Source: Candidatus Cardinium hertigii
GTDB taxonomy: Bacteria; Bacteroidota; Bacteroidia; Cytophagales_A; Amoebophilaceae
NCBI RefSeq assembly: GCF_003788695.1
Contig: NZ_RARA01000026.1
Coordinates: forward strand, 146,937 to 187,429
DNA length: 40,493 bases
Direction: 5' to 3'
Positions 26,394-35,338 of this stretch are shown in pieces (position 1 is the first letter of the stretch; every line of letters starts with the position of its first letter). The translations under genes and the position numbers were made by a program. The notes under the pieces are model-generated. The model did not search any database and was not told the origin of the DNA. It worked only from the letters and a program-made list of their open reading frames with translations.

Positions 26394-27635
26394 TTATTTC
26401 ACACTATTTTCCTTGCGCAGAGATGACAAATACATTTTGACAATGGGTTTTGCTATTCTGAGCGAAAGCAAAGAACACAAAATACATCCTACAAATGGAT
26501 GCGCTATGCCCCAAATAGGCGGAAGAACAACCCACAATGGCATCAAATAACTAATGCCATAAGCAAAAAATTTTACTGTACCATCTCCAGCTAAAATAGC
26601 ATATGCGAGCTTATTTTTTTTTGTTAAGGCTTGCGCTATAGTAGAAGTAGCTGTTCTAAAAAAATAAAGCCCAGCGCCATAAAACAATGCTGTTATTTGC
26701 AAATACAGGGGCTGTCTAGCATAAAAAGCTATAATAGCAGCTAAAACAATAAGCATAGGACTAATGTTGAAAAAATAAATAATTAATTTGGGGTTTCTTT
26801 TTAACTGCCATGAACCCCATATGCCACTTACAATAAAAGCTAGATTATTAATGCTCATATTATGGCTGAATAATTGCGCATGTATTTGGCTATTTCCATT
26901 GGCTATTTCTGCTGCTATAATTGGCAAGCTAATGGTATAGGCTACAATGCCTATATGACTAATGATGCGAAAGCTAATCATCCATAATAGTCCAGGATTT
27001 TGAACTATTTCCTTAAACCCGGTTAGCATACCATATTTTTGCATCCTTTCCTCTTTTGTAGCAACCTTTATAGCGTCCAACTGCTTCCACACTAAAATAC
27101 GTAAAATGTTAATGAGGATACAAAAAAGCAGCAATGATTTAAACCCAAAATTGGCTAATAATATATTAGCCAATTTTGGGGCTAATATATTAAGGCCCTG
27201 TGAAAAAATTTGGCAAGTAGAAAAAAAGAAAGGTTTTTCCGCTGTCTCTATTTGTGTATTAATACAAGTAATGCTAATAGGGTGTATCATACTAAATAGG
27301 CAAGAAAGTGCCCATATGGCTATAGCAGCAGAACGTATATTAACTTCATTATACAACAGAAAACCTAGTAAGGTGCATAAGGTCAATAAAAGTATATATT
27401 TAACTATGGTATTATAAGACGAAAAAAATTTAATAAAAAAAACACCCAACAGTCCAGTACAACTAATACCTAATAAGCGAGCGGGTTCTAGGTAAGCAGC
27501 AGAAACACCACTCTTATCTATGTCGAATAGAGCGATCGTACAACCCATGAGGAGCATGGGTTGTACGATCGAGCCCAGTCCAGAGAAACATAAGTAAATA
27601 GGAATGATATGTTTCTTTTGTAAATACAAATTCAT
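26394..27635 (-). CDS. Major facilitator superfamily transporter
   Basis: This is a 413-residue integral membrane protein with about twelve hydrophobic segments and a central charged loop (KQLDAIKVATKEERMQKYG, about 185-203), the pattern of a two-times-six MFS carrier. I cannot name the substrate; uptake of a host metabolite or drug efflux are both possible. The gene is 84 bp downstream of secDF on the same strand. Two perfect 17-bp inverted repeats lie within the coding sequence (27144-27180 and 27533-27571) and do not break the frame. Alternative families with 12 helices cannot be ruled out from the sequence alone. Confidence 0.75.
   Translation of the reverse strand: MNLYLQKKHIIPIYLCFSGLGSIVQPMLLMGCTIALFDIDKSGVSAAYLEPARLLGISCTGLLGVFFIKFFSSYNTIVKYILLLTLCTLLGFLLYNEVNIRSAAIAIWALSCLFSMIHPISITCINTQIETAEKPFFFSTCQIFSQGLNILAPKLANILLANFGFKSLLLFCILINILRILVWKQLDAIKVATKEERMQKYGMLTGFKEIVQNPGLLWMISFRIISHIGIVAYTISLPIIAAEIANGNSQIHAQLFSHNMSINNLAFIVSGIWGSWQLKRNPKLIIYFFNISPMLIVLAAIIAFYARQPLYLQITALFYGAGLYFFRTATSTIAQALTKKNKLAYAILAGDGTVKFFAYGISYLMPLWVVLPPIWGIAHPFVGCILCSLLSLRIAKPIVKMYLSSLRKENSVK
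27144..27180. repeat. Perfect 17-bp hairpin inside the MFS gene (first)
   Basis: The left arm CCCAAAATTGGCTAATA (27144-27160) is followed by ATA and the exact reverse complement (27164-27180). The encoded segment is KLANILLANFGF in a membrane helix. Confidence 0.95.
27533..27571. repeat. Perfect 17-bp hairpin inside the MFS gene (second)
   Basis: The left arm CGATCGTACAACCCATG (27533-27549), a five-base loop AGGAG and the exact reverse complement (27555-27571). The encoded segment is SIVQPMLLMGCTIA near the N-terminus. The arm sequence is unrelated to that of the other hairpin. Confidence 0.95.
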
Positions 27636-27719
27636 GTTAATGTACTTTTTACTTTGGTACTATATTGCATAGTATGGGGCTATTGTATCGAATTTGGTAT
27701 CCGTACCAAACTGTATCTA

Positions 27720-30614
27720 CTACTTAATTAGTATAGAAGACTTACCTCCAAAATCTGCCATAAGTGGCGCTGCAATACAAATAGAAGAATAAGTGCCAAA
27801 TAGCACGCCCAATAATAATGCAAAAGAAAAACTACGCAATGCCTCTCCACCAAAGAAGAAGAGCATAGAAACAGCTAACAATGTTGTTAAAGAAGTAATA
27901 ATAGTTCTACTTAAGGTTTCTCTAATAGAATGATTGATAACGTTTATATCTACAGCTGCGGTTTTATTGATTAATTTTTCCCGTATGCGATCAAATATTA
28001 CTACCGTATCATTTATGGAATAACCAATAACGGTAAGCATTGCAGCTAGGAATACTTCATTCACTTCATAATTGTATCCGAAGGTGCGTGCGATACTAAA
28101 TCCAGCCATAACCATCAGGACATCATGTATAAGCGCACATACAGCTGCCAATCCAAATGCCCATTTTTTAAAACGTAGTGCGACATACAGGAAAATACCA
28201 AACAAGGCCAGCGCAATCGCTTTTTTTGCACTTTTTTGTACATCTTGCGCTACTGTAGCACCTACTTTGCTACTACTTATAATACTAAAACTCTTTTTTG
28301 GGGGAGCCTGATTGGTTTCGGTTTTTTCTAATGGAGTTAGCGCTTTGAGCGCAGTAACCAGTTTGCATTTTACTTTTTTATCAGTTTCAGGAGCATCCTC
28401 ATTACTCAAATAACTAGTAGTGATTTGCATTACGCTATTCGTTCCATACGTACGCACTTCTACACTTTCTTCAAAAGAAGAGGAGAGTTCCTTTTTAAGG
28501 AAAGAGGAGTCCATAGGTTTATAAAAGTTCACCACGTATGAACGACCTCCTACAAAATCCACCCCTAAAGTAAGACCTTTGTTTTGGTAAAAACAGAAAG
28601 CCCCAAGGGCTATAAACGATAAGGAGAATGCGTAAAAACGATAACGGTTTTTAATAAAATTAATCTGTATATCCTTAAAAAGCGTTGGTAACTTTCCATA
28701 GGAAAAAGTTAAGTTGGGGGTACGGTAGCCATCTATAAAAAAAGAAAAAAACAATCTCGTAATAAAAATAGAAGAGAATACCGAGCTTATAATACCAATC
28801 ATTAAAATAATTGCAAAACTACGCACGGGCCCCTGACCAAGATAAAAGAGGATAACTCCAGTAAGAAAGGTAGTAACATTAGAATCAATAATAGAGCTAT
28901 ACGATTTTTCGTACCCGCGGATGATAGCCTCTTTGATATGAACTTTTTTGGCTAGTTCCTCTCGTATCCTTTCAAATATAAGCACATTTGCATCGATGGA
29001 CATACCAATAGTAAGCACAAGACCTGCAATACCTGGTAGCGTTAAAGTGGCATCCAATTGGGCCAAAACGCTAACAATAAACAGTAAATTAAATAAAAGT
29101 GCAATGTTGGCTATTATGCCTCCTTTTGCATAATAAACGATCATAAAAAGCAGCACGAGCCCTAAGCCCAGTGCTGTGGTAACAAGTCCTTGTGTTTGCG
29201 CCATCTTACCCAAACTTGGGCCCATAATGACTTCTTCAACCATTTTAAGCGGTGCTGGTAAGGACCCTGTTTGCAATATACTTGCTAAGTCTTTGGCTTC
29301 TTCTACGGTAAAACTACCAGATATTTGTGAATAGCCATTTGGGATTTCTTGTTGTACCATCGGTGCTGAGTAAACCCGGTTGTCTAAAACTATGGCAATA
29401 CGTTTACCAATATTATTGGCCGTAATACGTTTCCAGATCTGTGCACCTTTGCTATTCATTCGCATACTTACACATGGTTCGTTAGCTTCGCCCAAATTTT
29501 GAGTGGCATGGGTAATAATATCTCCCTCTAAAAGAGGTTTTTGTTCTTTAGACTGTTTAATTGCATAAAGCGTAACCGCTTGTGTGCCATCCTTTAGGGT
29601 GTGCTCTTTCTTTTCCCACATCCAAGTAATTTGTGGTAATAAAGATTTGACCTTTTCCTTTCGAAGGATTGCCTCTATTTGGTCCATATCTTGGGGGGCA
29701 TAAGCTAACCCAGAAGAGAATGGGCATTTGGAAAGCCGCTGGAGCATAGATTGTTTAGGCATGCGTTGCGCTTTTTCTTCCTCGGTAATATCCTTTGGAA
29801 GGGTGGCCTCTAATGCCTTTTTTTCTTCATCTAGTAAGAAATTATTTACGGCTTCCCATTGAGGGCCATATTCTTCAACTTCTGCTACTTCCCAGAAACG
29901 CAACTGGCCTACCCCTTGTAGGAGCTTTCTGACCCGTTCAGGACTGGTAACACCTGGGAGGTCTATTTGTATCCTTCCTGTGCCAGGTAGCTGCTGAATA
30001 TTGGGCTGTGAAGCGCCAAAGCGGTCTAACCTAGAACGTACAATCGTAAGGGAGCGGTCTAGTGCATTTGCAATTTCTTGGTCAATAGCCCTTATAACAT
30101 CTTGTTCGCTAGAAAAAGTGTAAGCCCTCGCTCGATTCGTAGCAGTAGCAAAAATATCTCTTATATCTCCTTCTGGTGCCATTCTTTTGTAGGCTTCTAC
30201 AAAAAGCTTAGAAAATGAGGCTGGTGCACCTTTCTCTCGTTCTCTTTGTGCCCATTGTAGCGCTTCTACAAAAGAGGGATCCCTATGGTAAGAGGCCAAT
30301 CCTTTTACCAGTTCCACAGGAGAAAGTTCCATGGTTACGTGCATGCCACCCTGCAGGTCTAAGCCTAGTTTACATGAGCGTTCCTTTACTTCTTCGTAGG
30401 TATATGTAGCGCCCAACAAATTGTAGACAGGTTTTTTCCACTGCTCCATCAAGTAATGTTGTTTTTTATCAAAATCTACTTTCCCTTCTGCATCCATGGC
30501 CTGTTGCTCAGCGTGCCGTTGCACGCGGTAGTCCACAAAAGTAAAAGATAGATAATAGATTGACAGTAAAAAAGTAATGATGGTCAAGGAAAGTACTATA
30601 TTTTTAGATCTCAT
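27720..30614 (-). CDS. secDF: Protein translocase SecDF (fused SecD-SecF)
   Basis: SecDF uses the proton motive force to pull exported proteins through SecYEG. The 964 residues contain SecD then SecF in one chain, the usual arrangement in Bacteroidota. Visible parts are the N-terminal helix, the SecD periplasmic P1 domain with LGLDLQGGMHVTMEL (about 83-97), a transmembrane block with GLVLTIGMSIDANVLIFERI, a second anchor with LGVDFVGGRSYVVNFY that begins SecF, and the SecF block with YSINDTVVIFDRIREK. The D/N pairs in these helices are the proton-path residues. A good Bacteroidota promoter lies just upstream (30646-30677). Many genes in this window carry signal peptides that depend on it. Confidence 0.96.
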   Translation of the reverse strand: MRSKNIVLSLTIITFLLSIYYLSFTFVDYRVQRHAEQQAMDAEGKVDFDKKQHYLMEQWKKPVYNLLGATYTYEEVKERSCKLGLDLQGGMHVTMELSPVELVKGLASYHRDPSFVEALQWAQREREKGAPASFSKLFVEAYKRMAPEGDIRDIFATATNRARAYTFSSEQDVIRAIDQEIANALDRSLTIVRSRLDRFGASQPNIQQLPGTGRIQIDLPGVTSPERVRKLLQGVGQLRFWEVAEVEEYGPQWEAVNNFLLDEEKKALEATLPKDITEEEKAQRMPKQSMLQRLSKCPFSSGLAYAPQDMDQIEAILRKEKVKSLLPQITWMWEKKEHTLKDGTQAVTLYAIKQSKEQKPLLEGDIITHATQNLGEANEPCVSMRMNSKGAQIWKRITANNIGKRIAIVLDNRVYSAPMVQQEIPNGYSQISGSFTVEEAKDLASILQTGSLPAPLKMVEEVIMGPSLGKMAQTQGLVTTALGLGLVLLFMIVYYAKGGIIANIALLFNLLFIVSVLAQLDATLTLPGIAGLVLTIGMSIDANVLIFERIREELAKKVHIKEAIIRGYEKSYSSIIDSNVTTFLTGVILFYLGQGPVRSFAIILMIGIISSVFSSIFITRLFFSFFIDGYRTPNLTFSYGKLPTLFKDIQINFIKNRYRFYAFSLSFIALGAFCFYQNKGLTLGVDFVGGRSYVVNFYKPMDSSFLKKELSSSFEESVEVRTYGTNSVMQITTSYLSNEDAPETDKKVKCKLVTALKALTPLEKTETNQAPPKKSFSIISSSKVGATVAQDVQKSAKKAIALALFGIFLYVALRFKKWAFGLAAVCALIHDVLMVMAGFSIARTFGYNYEVNEVFLAAMLTVIGYSINDTVVIFDRIREKLINKTAAVDINVINHSIRETLSRTIITSLTTLLAVSMLFFFGGEALRSFSFALLLGVLFGTYSSICIAAPLMADFGGKSSILIK

Positions 30615-31014
30615 TTGTGGTATACAAGTTTAATTTTGATTAAAGCAAATATATTTGCTTTAATGTATTAAAACAAATGATAGATTGGTTAATCTCATTG
30701 GTTAACCTCAAAATGAGGGTATTATAAAATGGCTAATATTACCTAAATATAAAGGGATTCTATACAAAAATAGCCTTTAGCGTGGTAGTAAATATTATTT
30801 AATATTATGCATTTTGCATATGCATTTTTTGTTGGCGATTTTATTCAGATTCCCTTAAATTTACCTCCCAATGGGGCTCCTTATTCATGGTACTTGTGGC
30901 TAACACAGTAGGGGTAAGCGTAGTGTAATTTTCAAAGCTAAATGTGGATTGGTGTAGAGGAGCTAGCATCGCTAAACATAATTGTATCATTATGGAGGCA
31001 AAACACTGCATATT
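30615..31014. other. Divergent region between secDF and mgtE
   Basis: This is 400 bp without a supported gene. It holds the secDF promoter candidate within a perfect 26-bp palindrome (30639-30664). No magnesium riboswitch (M-box or ykoK type) fold is evident before mgtE. The remainder is AT-rich and shows nothing recognisable. Confidence 0.5.
30646..30677 (-). promoter_or_regulatory. Bacteroidota-type promoter of secDF
   Basis: Reading the minus strand, TTTG (30677-30674) is followed by 20 bases and then TATATTTG (30653-30646), matching the Bacteroidota -33 TTTG and -7 TAnnTTTG elements. The secDF start is about 30 bases further on. The -7 element sits in a perfect palindrome (30639-30664) that a dimeric regulator could also use. 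Confidence 0.5.
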
Positions 31015-32418
31015 ATGAAACAAAAAGGAGATAATAAGTTTGTTAAATGGATGCGTTTGTTGAAACAACAGCAAGACAAAAGGCTTATTTATTGTTTAGA
31101 GCGTACATCCCCGATAGAGGTGGCCAGATTCTTAGAAAAACAATCTATTGATGTAATCATACGCATATTTAGTGCTCTTCCTGTTGCACGACAAGGCGAA
31201 ATATTTGCATTATTTAACGATAGTGGGTTACAAATGCAACTCTATGGTAGTATTCCCAAAAGTATTTTTGCAAAGATATTTTCTTGCATGCCTTCCGATT
31301 TGCGTGTCGATTTTTACCAACGCTTAAGCGGTAAGGAACATGCCCATTTATTACCCTATTTGAGTAGAAAGGTCCGAGAAGACGTTATCATGCTTAATGC
31401 CTATTCACCCGATACGGCAGGAGGTATTATGAGTACAGACTTTGCAACCGTTTTGAATGCAATGACGGTAGAAGAAGCTATAGCTAAAATTCGTGAAGAT
31501 GCGCCTTCTAAAAAAATGCTTTATTACATCTATGTAGTAAATGAAAAGATGAAACTAGTTGGGTTTATTTCCCTGAAAGATTTGGTTATGCACGCTCCCC
31601 AAGAAAGGATAGATACGATACTCAAGACAAATTTTTTATACGCCACGGTTGATGAAGACCAAGAAGCAGTAGCTAAAAAAATTGAGCAATATGACTTAGT
31701 AGCCATTCCTATTTTAAATCACGAGAAACAAATAGTAGGCATTGTAAGTTATGACGATGCTATAGATATTATCAGGGCTGAACAAGTTGAGGATATGGAT
31801 AAGTTTATGGGTATTACTTCGGAAGAAGATGAACCGGATTATCTCAAAATATCAAGTGCACAACATCTCAAAAAAAGAATAAAATGGATTATAGGGGTAT
31901 TTATGTTAGGTATCGTTAGCCAAATCTTTTTGCATTATAAAGGCTATTATTTTGGGCAATTTAACCTTATGTTCTATGTGGGCATGATTGGAGATACGGG
32001 AGGCAATGTAGGTACGCAAGCTGCTTCCGTAGTATTACAAGCGCTAAATCGTGGCCAAGTTACCCTATCCGATTGGGTTAGCATTATTTTAAAAGAGATC
32101 AGAATTGCTATTATGCTTGCTTCTATTTTATTTTTTCTTGTTTTTATTAAAATGTTTATTGTTGGTAGTATAGGTGAAGAAGTTACTAGAAACTACCGGG
32201 TGGTTTTTGTAGTGGCTTTGAGTATTGTCTTTCAGGTTATTGGTTCTGCTTTTATAGGGGCATCGCTCCCATTGGCTGCCAAATATTTAAAGGGGGACCC
32301 TGCTGTAGCAGCAAACCCTGCCATTAGTACTATTGTTGAGCTGTTGGGATTAATCATTTATTATGTCGTAATATGTTGGTTACTACATCCAGCTACTGAT
32401 ATCGCTAATCCTGCCTAA
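31015..32418 (+). CDS. mgtE: Magnesium transporter MgtE
   Basis: MgtE is a dimeric Mg2+ channel of the inner membrane, gated by cytoplasmic magnesium. From ATG at 31015 it has 467 residues: an N-terminal helical superhelix domain (about 1-125), two CBS domains (about 130-255; FATVLNAMTVEEAIAKIRED and FLYATVDEDQEAVAKKI), a linking plug helix, and five transmembrane helices beginning IKWIIGVFMLGIVSQIF. The hallmark GDTGGNVGTQAA of the pore helix is intact. The frame opens at TTG 30982, but the first twelve codons are not family-like, so ATG 31015 is preferred. The MITE-like element region begins only a few bases after the stop. Confidence 0.95.
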   Translation: MKQKGDNKFVKWMRLLKQQQDKRLIYCLERTSPIEVARFLEKQSIDVIIRIFSALPVARQGEIFALFNDSGLQMQLYGSIPKSIFAKIFSCMPSDLRVDFYQRLSGKEHAHLLPYLSRKVREDVIMLNAYSPDTAGGIMSTDFATVLNAMTVEEAIAKIREDAPSKKMLYYIYVVNEKMKLVGFISLKDLVMHAPQERIDTILKTNFLYATVDEDQEAVAKKIEQYDLVAIPILNHEKQIVGIVSYDDAIDIIRAEQVEDMDKFMGITSEEDEPDYLKISSAQHLKKRIKWIIGVFMLGIVSQIFLHYKGYYFGQFNLMFYVGMIGDTGGNVGTQAASVVLQALNRGQVTLSDWVSIILKEIRIAIMLASILFFLVFIKMFIVGSIGEEVTRNYRVVFVVALSIVFQVIGSAFIGASLPLAAKYLKGDPAVAANPAISTIVELLGLIIYYVVICWLLHPATDIANPA

Positions 32419-32422
32419 AAAT

Positions 32423-32554
32423 TCGTATCCGTTCACGCAAGTGAACGGTCAATGGCGTCAACTTAAGGCAATTCATGATTAGCCTACCCTCCTATTCTAC
32501 TTGGTTATCAATAACAGCTAAACCTTAAGTTGACGCCATTGAGTGAACGGATAC
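32423..32554. mobile_element. 101-bp MITE-like element, copy 2, with outer repeats
   Basis: The core 32441-32541 is identical to 20017-20117. Here the outer context is complete: GTATCCGTTCAC (32425-32436), the core, then GTGAACGGATAC (32543-32554), which is the reverse complement of the first. Inside these are the 19-bp terminal repeats. The element lies between the mgtE stop and the end of the convergent ABC-F gene, so it damages no gene. No ORF is present. Confidence 0.8.
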
Positions 32555-32574
32555 AAAAAATAATCTTTACCACC

Positions 32575-34185
32575 TTAAGCCAATTGTACCGTTGCTTCAA
32601 ACGCTTCGTAATTGCTAGGAAACACCCTTACCTTTTTATCTTCGATAAACCAAATTTTATTGGCGACCTGTTGAATAAAGTTACGATCATGGGATACAAA
32701 CAAGCAGGTGCCTTCATATTGTTGCAGCGCTTGTCCTAATATATTAATAGAATTGATATCTAAATGGTTCGTTGGTTCATCCAGGAGTAAACAATTCGCT
32801 TGGGAGAGTAGTACCTTGGCTAAGGCAACACGTGCCTTTTCGCCGCCAGAAAGTATCTCTATTTTTTTAAACACATCATCCTTAGTGAAAAGAAACATGG
32901 CAGCTATGGTACGGAGTTCTTGTTCAGTACGTTCTCTTCCCGCATGAGTACTATGCTGGGCCAATTCTTCTAGAATATTGTGATGCATATTTAGATCTTC
33001 TAGCTGATGTTGAGAATAAAAAGCCATATCAACATTGTTGCCAAAATTTCTTTGCTGCTTCTCGGCTGGCTCTTGTCCAGCTATAATGCGTAAGAGCGTT
33101 GTTTTACCACGTCCATTTGCGCCAATTAAGGCAATTTTATCTCCTCGGTTAATTTCTACGGCCGTATTTTTTAGAATTTCTACAGGGCCGTAAGACTTAT
33201 CTATTTTTTCTATCACAGCAATAATTTTGCTTGGATTTTGTTTGATAGGAAAATGAAAGTTTACTGTTTTACGATTAGCAGAAGGGGGTTCTATTTGCTC
33301 TACCCTAGTTAAGGCCTTAATTCTAGATTGAACTAGCTTGGCTTTACTGGCCTTTGCTCTAAAACGGTCTATAAATTCTTGTGCATGTTTCATCTGTTTC
33401 TGTTGATTGGTATATGCATTTTTGAGTGATTCACTTCTTTCCGTTTTTTCTATTTCATAGTTGCTATAGTTGCCAACGTACATGGTGAATTTTTTATTTG
33501 AAATTTCTACAATTTTAGTTGTAATGCCATCTAAGAAGCTTCTATCATGGGAAACCACTATAAAAGCGCTATCATAATTTCTTAAATATTCTTCTACCCA
33601 CTTGATAGAAACCAAATCTAGGTGATTGGTTGGTTCATCCAATATCAATACAGAAGGTTGTTGCAAGAGCAATTTGGCAAACATAACGCGCATGCGCCAT
33701 CCTCCTGAAAATTCAGAAAGGGATCGATCAAGATCTTTGGTAGCAAAACCCATACCCTCCAACATGGCCTCACTCTTTGACTGTATATCATATCCGCCTA
33801 TTCTTTCAAAATTTTCCTGTAAATGCGATAGCTGAGTAAGCAAATCATCTGAATAGTTGTGCTCCATCTGATGACATAAAGCTTCAATCTTTTTTTGAGT
33901 GGCCAACGCTTCACTAAAAGCTTGCATAGCTACGTTCCGGATGTTATCCTCAGTCTGATAGGAAAGCAGGTCTTGGTTAAAAAAACCAATGGAACATTCT
34001 TTGGGTTTGGTAATTTTACCACTATCTGGCATAAGCTCGCCAGTAATAATTTTTAACAAAGTGGATTTTCCAGCTCCGTTAGGTCCTATTAAACCAATTT
34101 TGTCTTTGTCTTTAATATGCAGAGAAGCCGCATCATATAAAGTTCTCTTACCCAAATGGTAAGTAAGGTCGTTGATGGCAATCAT
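32575..34185 (-). CDS. ABC-F family ATPase (YbiT/EttA-like translation factor)
   Basis: ABC-F proteins have two ATP-binding cassettes and no membrane part; they bind the ribosomal E site and rescue or regulate translation. In 536 residues the first cassette has GPNGAGKST (35-43), LSEFSGGWRMR and LILDEPTNHLD; the linker (about 230-320) is basic and helical (KAKASKAKLVQSRIKAL type); the second has GANGRGKTT, ILSGGEKARVALAK and LLLDEPTNHLD. The order of motifs and the length fit the YbiT-like branch, but I cannot place it precisely among the ABC-F groups. The gene is convergent with mgtE, with the MITE-like element between them. Confidence 0.92.
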   Translation of the reverse strand: MIAINDLTYHLGKRTLYDAASLHIKDKDKIGLIGPNGAGKSTLLKIITGELMPDSGKITKPKECSIGFFNQDLLSYQTEDNIRNVAMQAFSEALATQKKIEALCHQMEHNYSDDLLTQLSHLQENFERIGGYDIQSKSEAMLEGMGFATKDLDRSLSEFSGGWRMRVMFAKLLLQQPSVLILDEPTNHLDLVSIKWVEEYLRNYDSAFIVVSHDRSFLDGITTKIVEISNKKFTMYVGNYSNYEIEKTERSESLKNAYTNQQKQMKHAQEFIDRFRAKASKAKLVQSRIKALTRVEQIEPPSANRKTVNFHFPIKQNPSKIIAVIEKIDKSYGPVEILKNTAVEINRGDKIALIGANGRGKTTLLRIIAGQEPAEKQQRNFGNNVDMAFYSQHQLEDLNMHHNILEELAQHSTHAGRERTEQELRTIAAMFLFTKDDVFKKIEILSGGEKARVALAKVLLSQANCLLLDEPTNHLDINSINILGQALQQYEGTCLFVSHDRNFIQQVANKIWFIEDKKVRVFPSNYEAFEATVQLA

Positions 34186-34759
34186 GAAATTTTATTAGCT
34201 CTTTATATAAACCAATTAGGGAAAAATAGTATAGCTCCAAGTGCAACAGCACGGTCACGGTAGGATAATATAGAACCATACTGTACGAAAGACGAAATAT
34301 AAGATAATTTTTCCATATAAATGCATAGGGGAATCTGTAGTATAGATTAGGCGTATACGTAGTATACCTTTCTTTAGAAGTTATGCTTCGTCCACAAATG
34401 ATGCTTGGGTAAGTGCTTAAAAAGCATTATATTTGCCTCCTAGAAGCCAGACTGTAGTTTTTGCTCCTCCATATTTTTTACTTGGTTAAAAATATAAAAA
34501 AATCAAGTCGCTATTCCCGGGATAGGTGGTAGAGGGATGTTCTATACGTATAGGTGTGGTAAAATGCAGCGTATATGGTTTTATATAAGATATAGATTAA
34601 GACAACGCTGTTTTGTCATTTAGTATTGAACATGAATAATATTTCAAAATATAGTTAAAAACCACAAGACCATGTAGCCTATTTAAACGTTAACGAGTAA
34701 AAACAGTTCATACAGAACATTTTAAATATAATTATTATACCTCAAAAGTAAGTAACCGT
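34186..34759. other. 574-bp divergent intergenic region, ABC-F / ndk
   Basis: No gene or RNA is supported. The only site of note is TATATTTG (34428-34435) with TTG (34405-34407) 20 bases before it, a match to the Bacteroidota promoter. It lies about 320 bp before ndk, so if real it makes a long leader or an unseen transcript. Nothing else is recognisable. Confidence 0.4.
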
Positions 34760-35179
34760 ATGCAAAGAAGATTAACTTTTTCGATGATTAAACCAGATGC
34801 AGTTAGAGCCAATCATATTGGTTCTATTCTTGCTATGATAGAGCAAGCAGATTTTTCTATTCAGGCAATGGTTATGCTTCAGCTTAACCACCCAGTTGCT
34901 GAACGCTTTTATGATATACATGTTCATCGACCTTTTTATAAAGAGCTATGTGCATTTATAGCTTCTGGCCCTATAGTTGCCATGGTATTGGAAAAAGAAA
35001 ATGCAGTAGTAGATTTTCGAAAACTAATGGGAGCTACCAATCCAGCTGAAGCGGCTGCAGGTACGATTAGAGCGTTATTTGCTACCTCTATCGATCATAA
35101 TGCCATCCATGGTTCAGATACAGATACAACAGCTGCCGGGGAAATTTCATTTTTTTTCGCTGGTCGGGAATTTGTATAA
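34760..35179 (+). CDS. ndk: Nucleoside diphosphate kinase
   Basis: Ndk transfers the gamma phosphate between nucleoside triphosphates and diphosphates via a phospho-histidine. The 139 residues match the family length. The active-site histidine is His117 in NAIHGSD, and the N-terminal FSMIKPDAV and the GATNPAEAAAGTIR loop that binds the base are present. In a symbiont that takes up host nucleotides, Ndk balances the pools; that is an inference. mnmG follows 159 bp later on the same strand, with the parS site between them. Confidence 0.97.
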   Translation: MQRRLTFSMIKPDAVRANHIGSILAMIEQADFSIQAMVMLQLNHPVAERFYDIHVHRPFYKELCAFIASGPIVAMVLEKENAVVDFRKLMGATNPAEAAAGTIRALFATSIDHNAIHGSDTDTTAAGEISFFFAGREFV

Positions 35180-35311
35180 AAACAGCAATGCCAAGGAGGG
35201 CAAATTGCTCGTTGCGTAAAAGCGGTTTTTGTTTAGACCTGTTTGGAAAATTTAATAGATAAAGCGCGTAAAATCAGTTAATTAAACTACTTAAACTACT
35301 TACTACTTACC

Positions 35312-35327
35312 TGTTTCACGTGGAACA
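35312..35327. promoter_or_regulatory. parS centromere site
   Basis: TGTTTCACGTGGAACA is an exact match, on the reverse strand, to the broadly conserved bacterial parS consensus TGTTNCACGTGAAACA. ParB loads here and spreads. It lies 11 bp before the mnmG start codon and about 2.4 kb from parA. I saw no second full site in the window. Confidence 0.9.
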
Positions 35328-35338
35328 GTAAAAAATAG

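Noticed and set aside
30615..31014. Magnesium riboswitch before mgtE
   Set aside because: I could not find the paired stems or conserved core of the M-box in this AT-rich leader.
34405..34435. Promoter-like TTG / TATATTTG pair as the ndk promoter
   Set aside because: It is about 320 bp before the ndk start, too far for a simple promoter; I list it only as a site of note in the gap.
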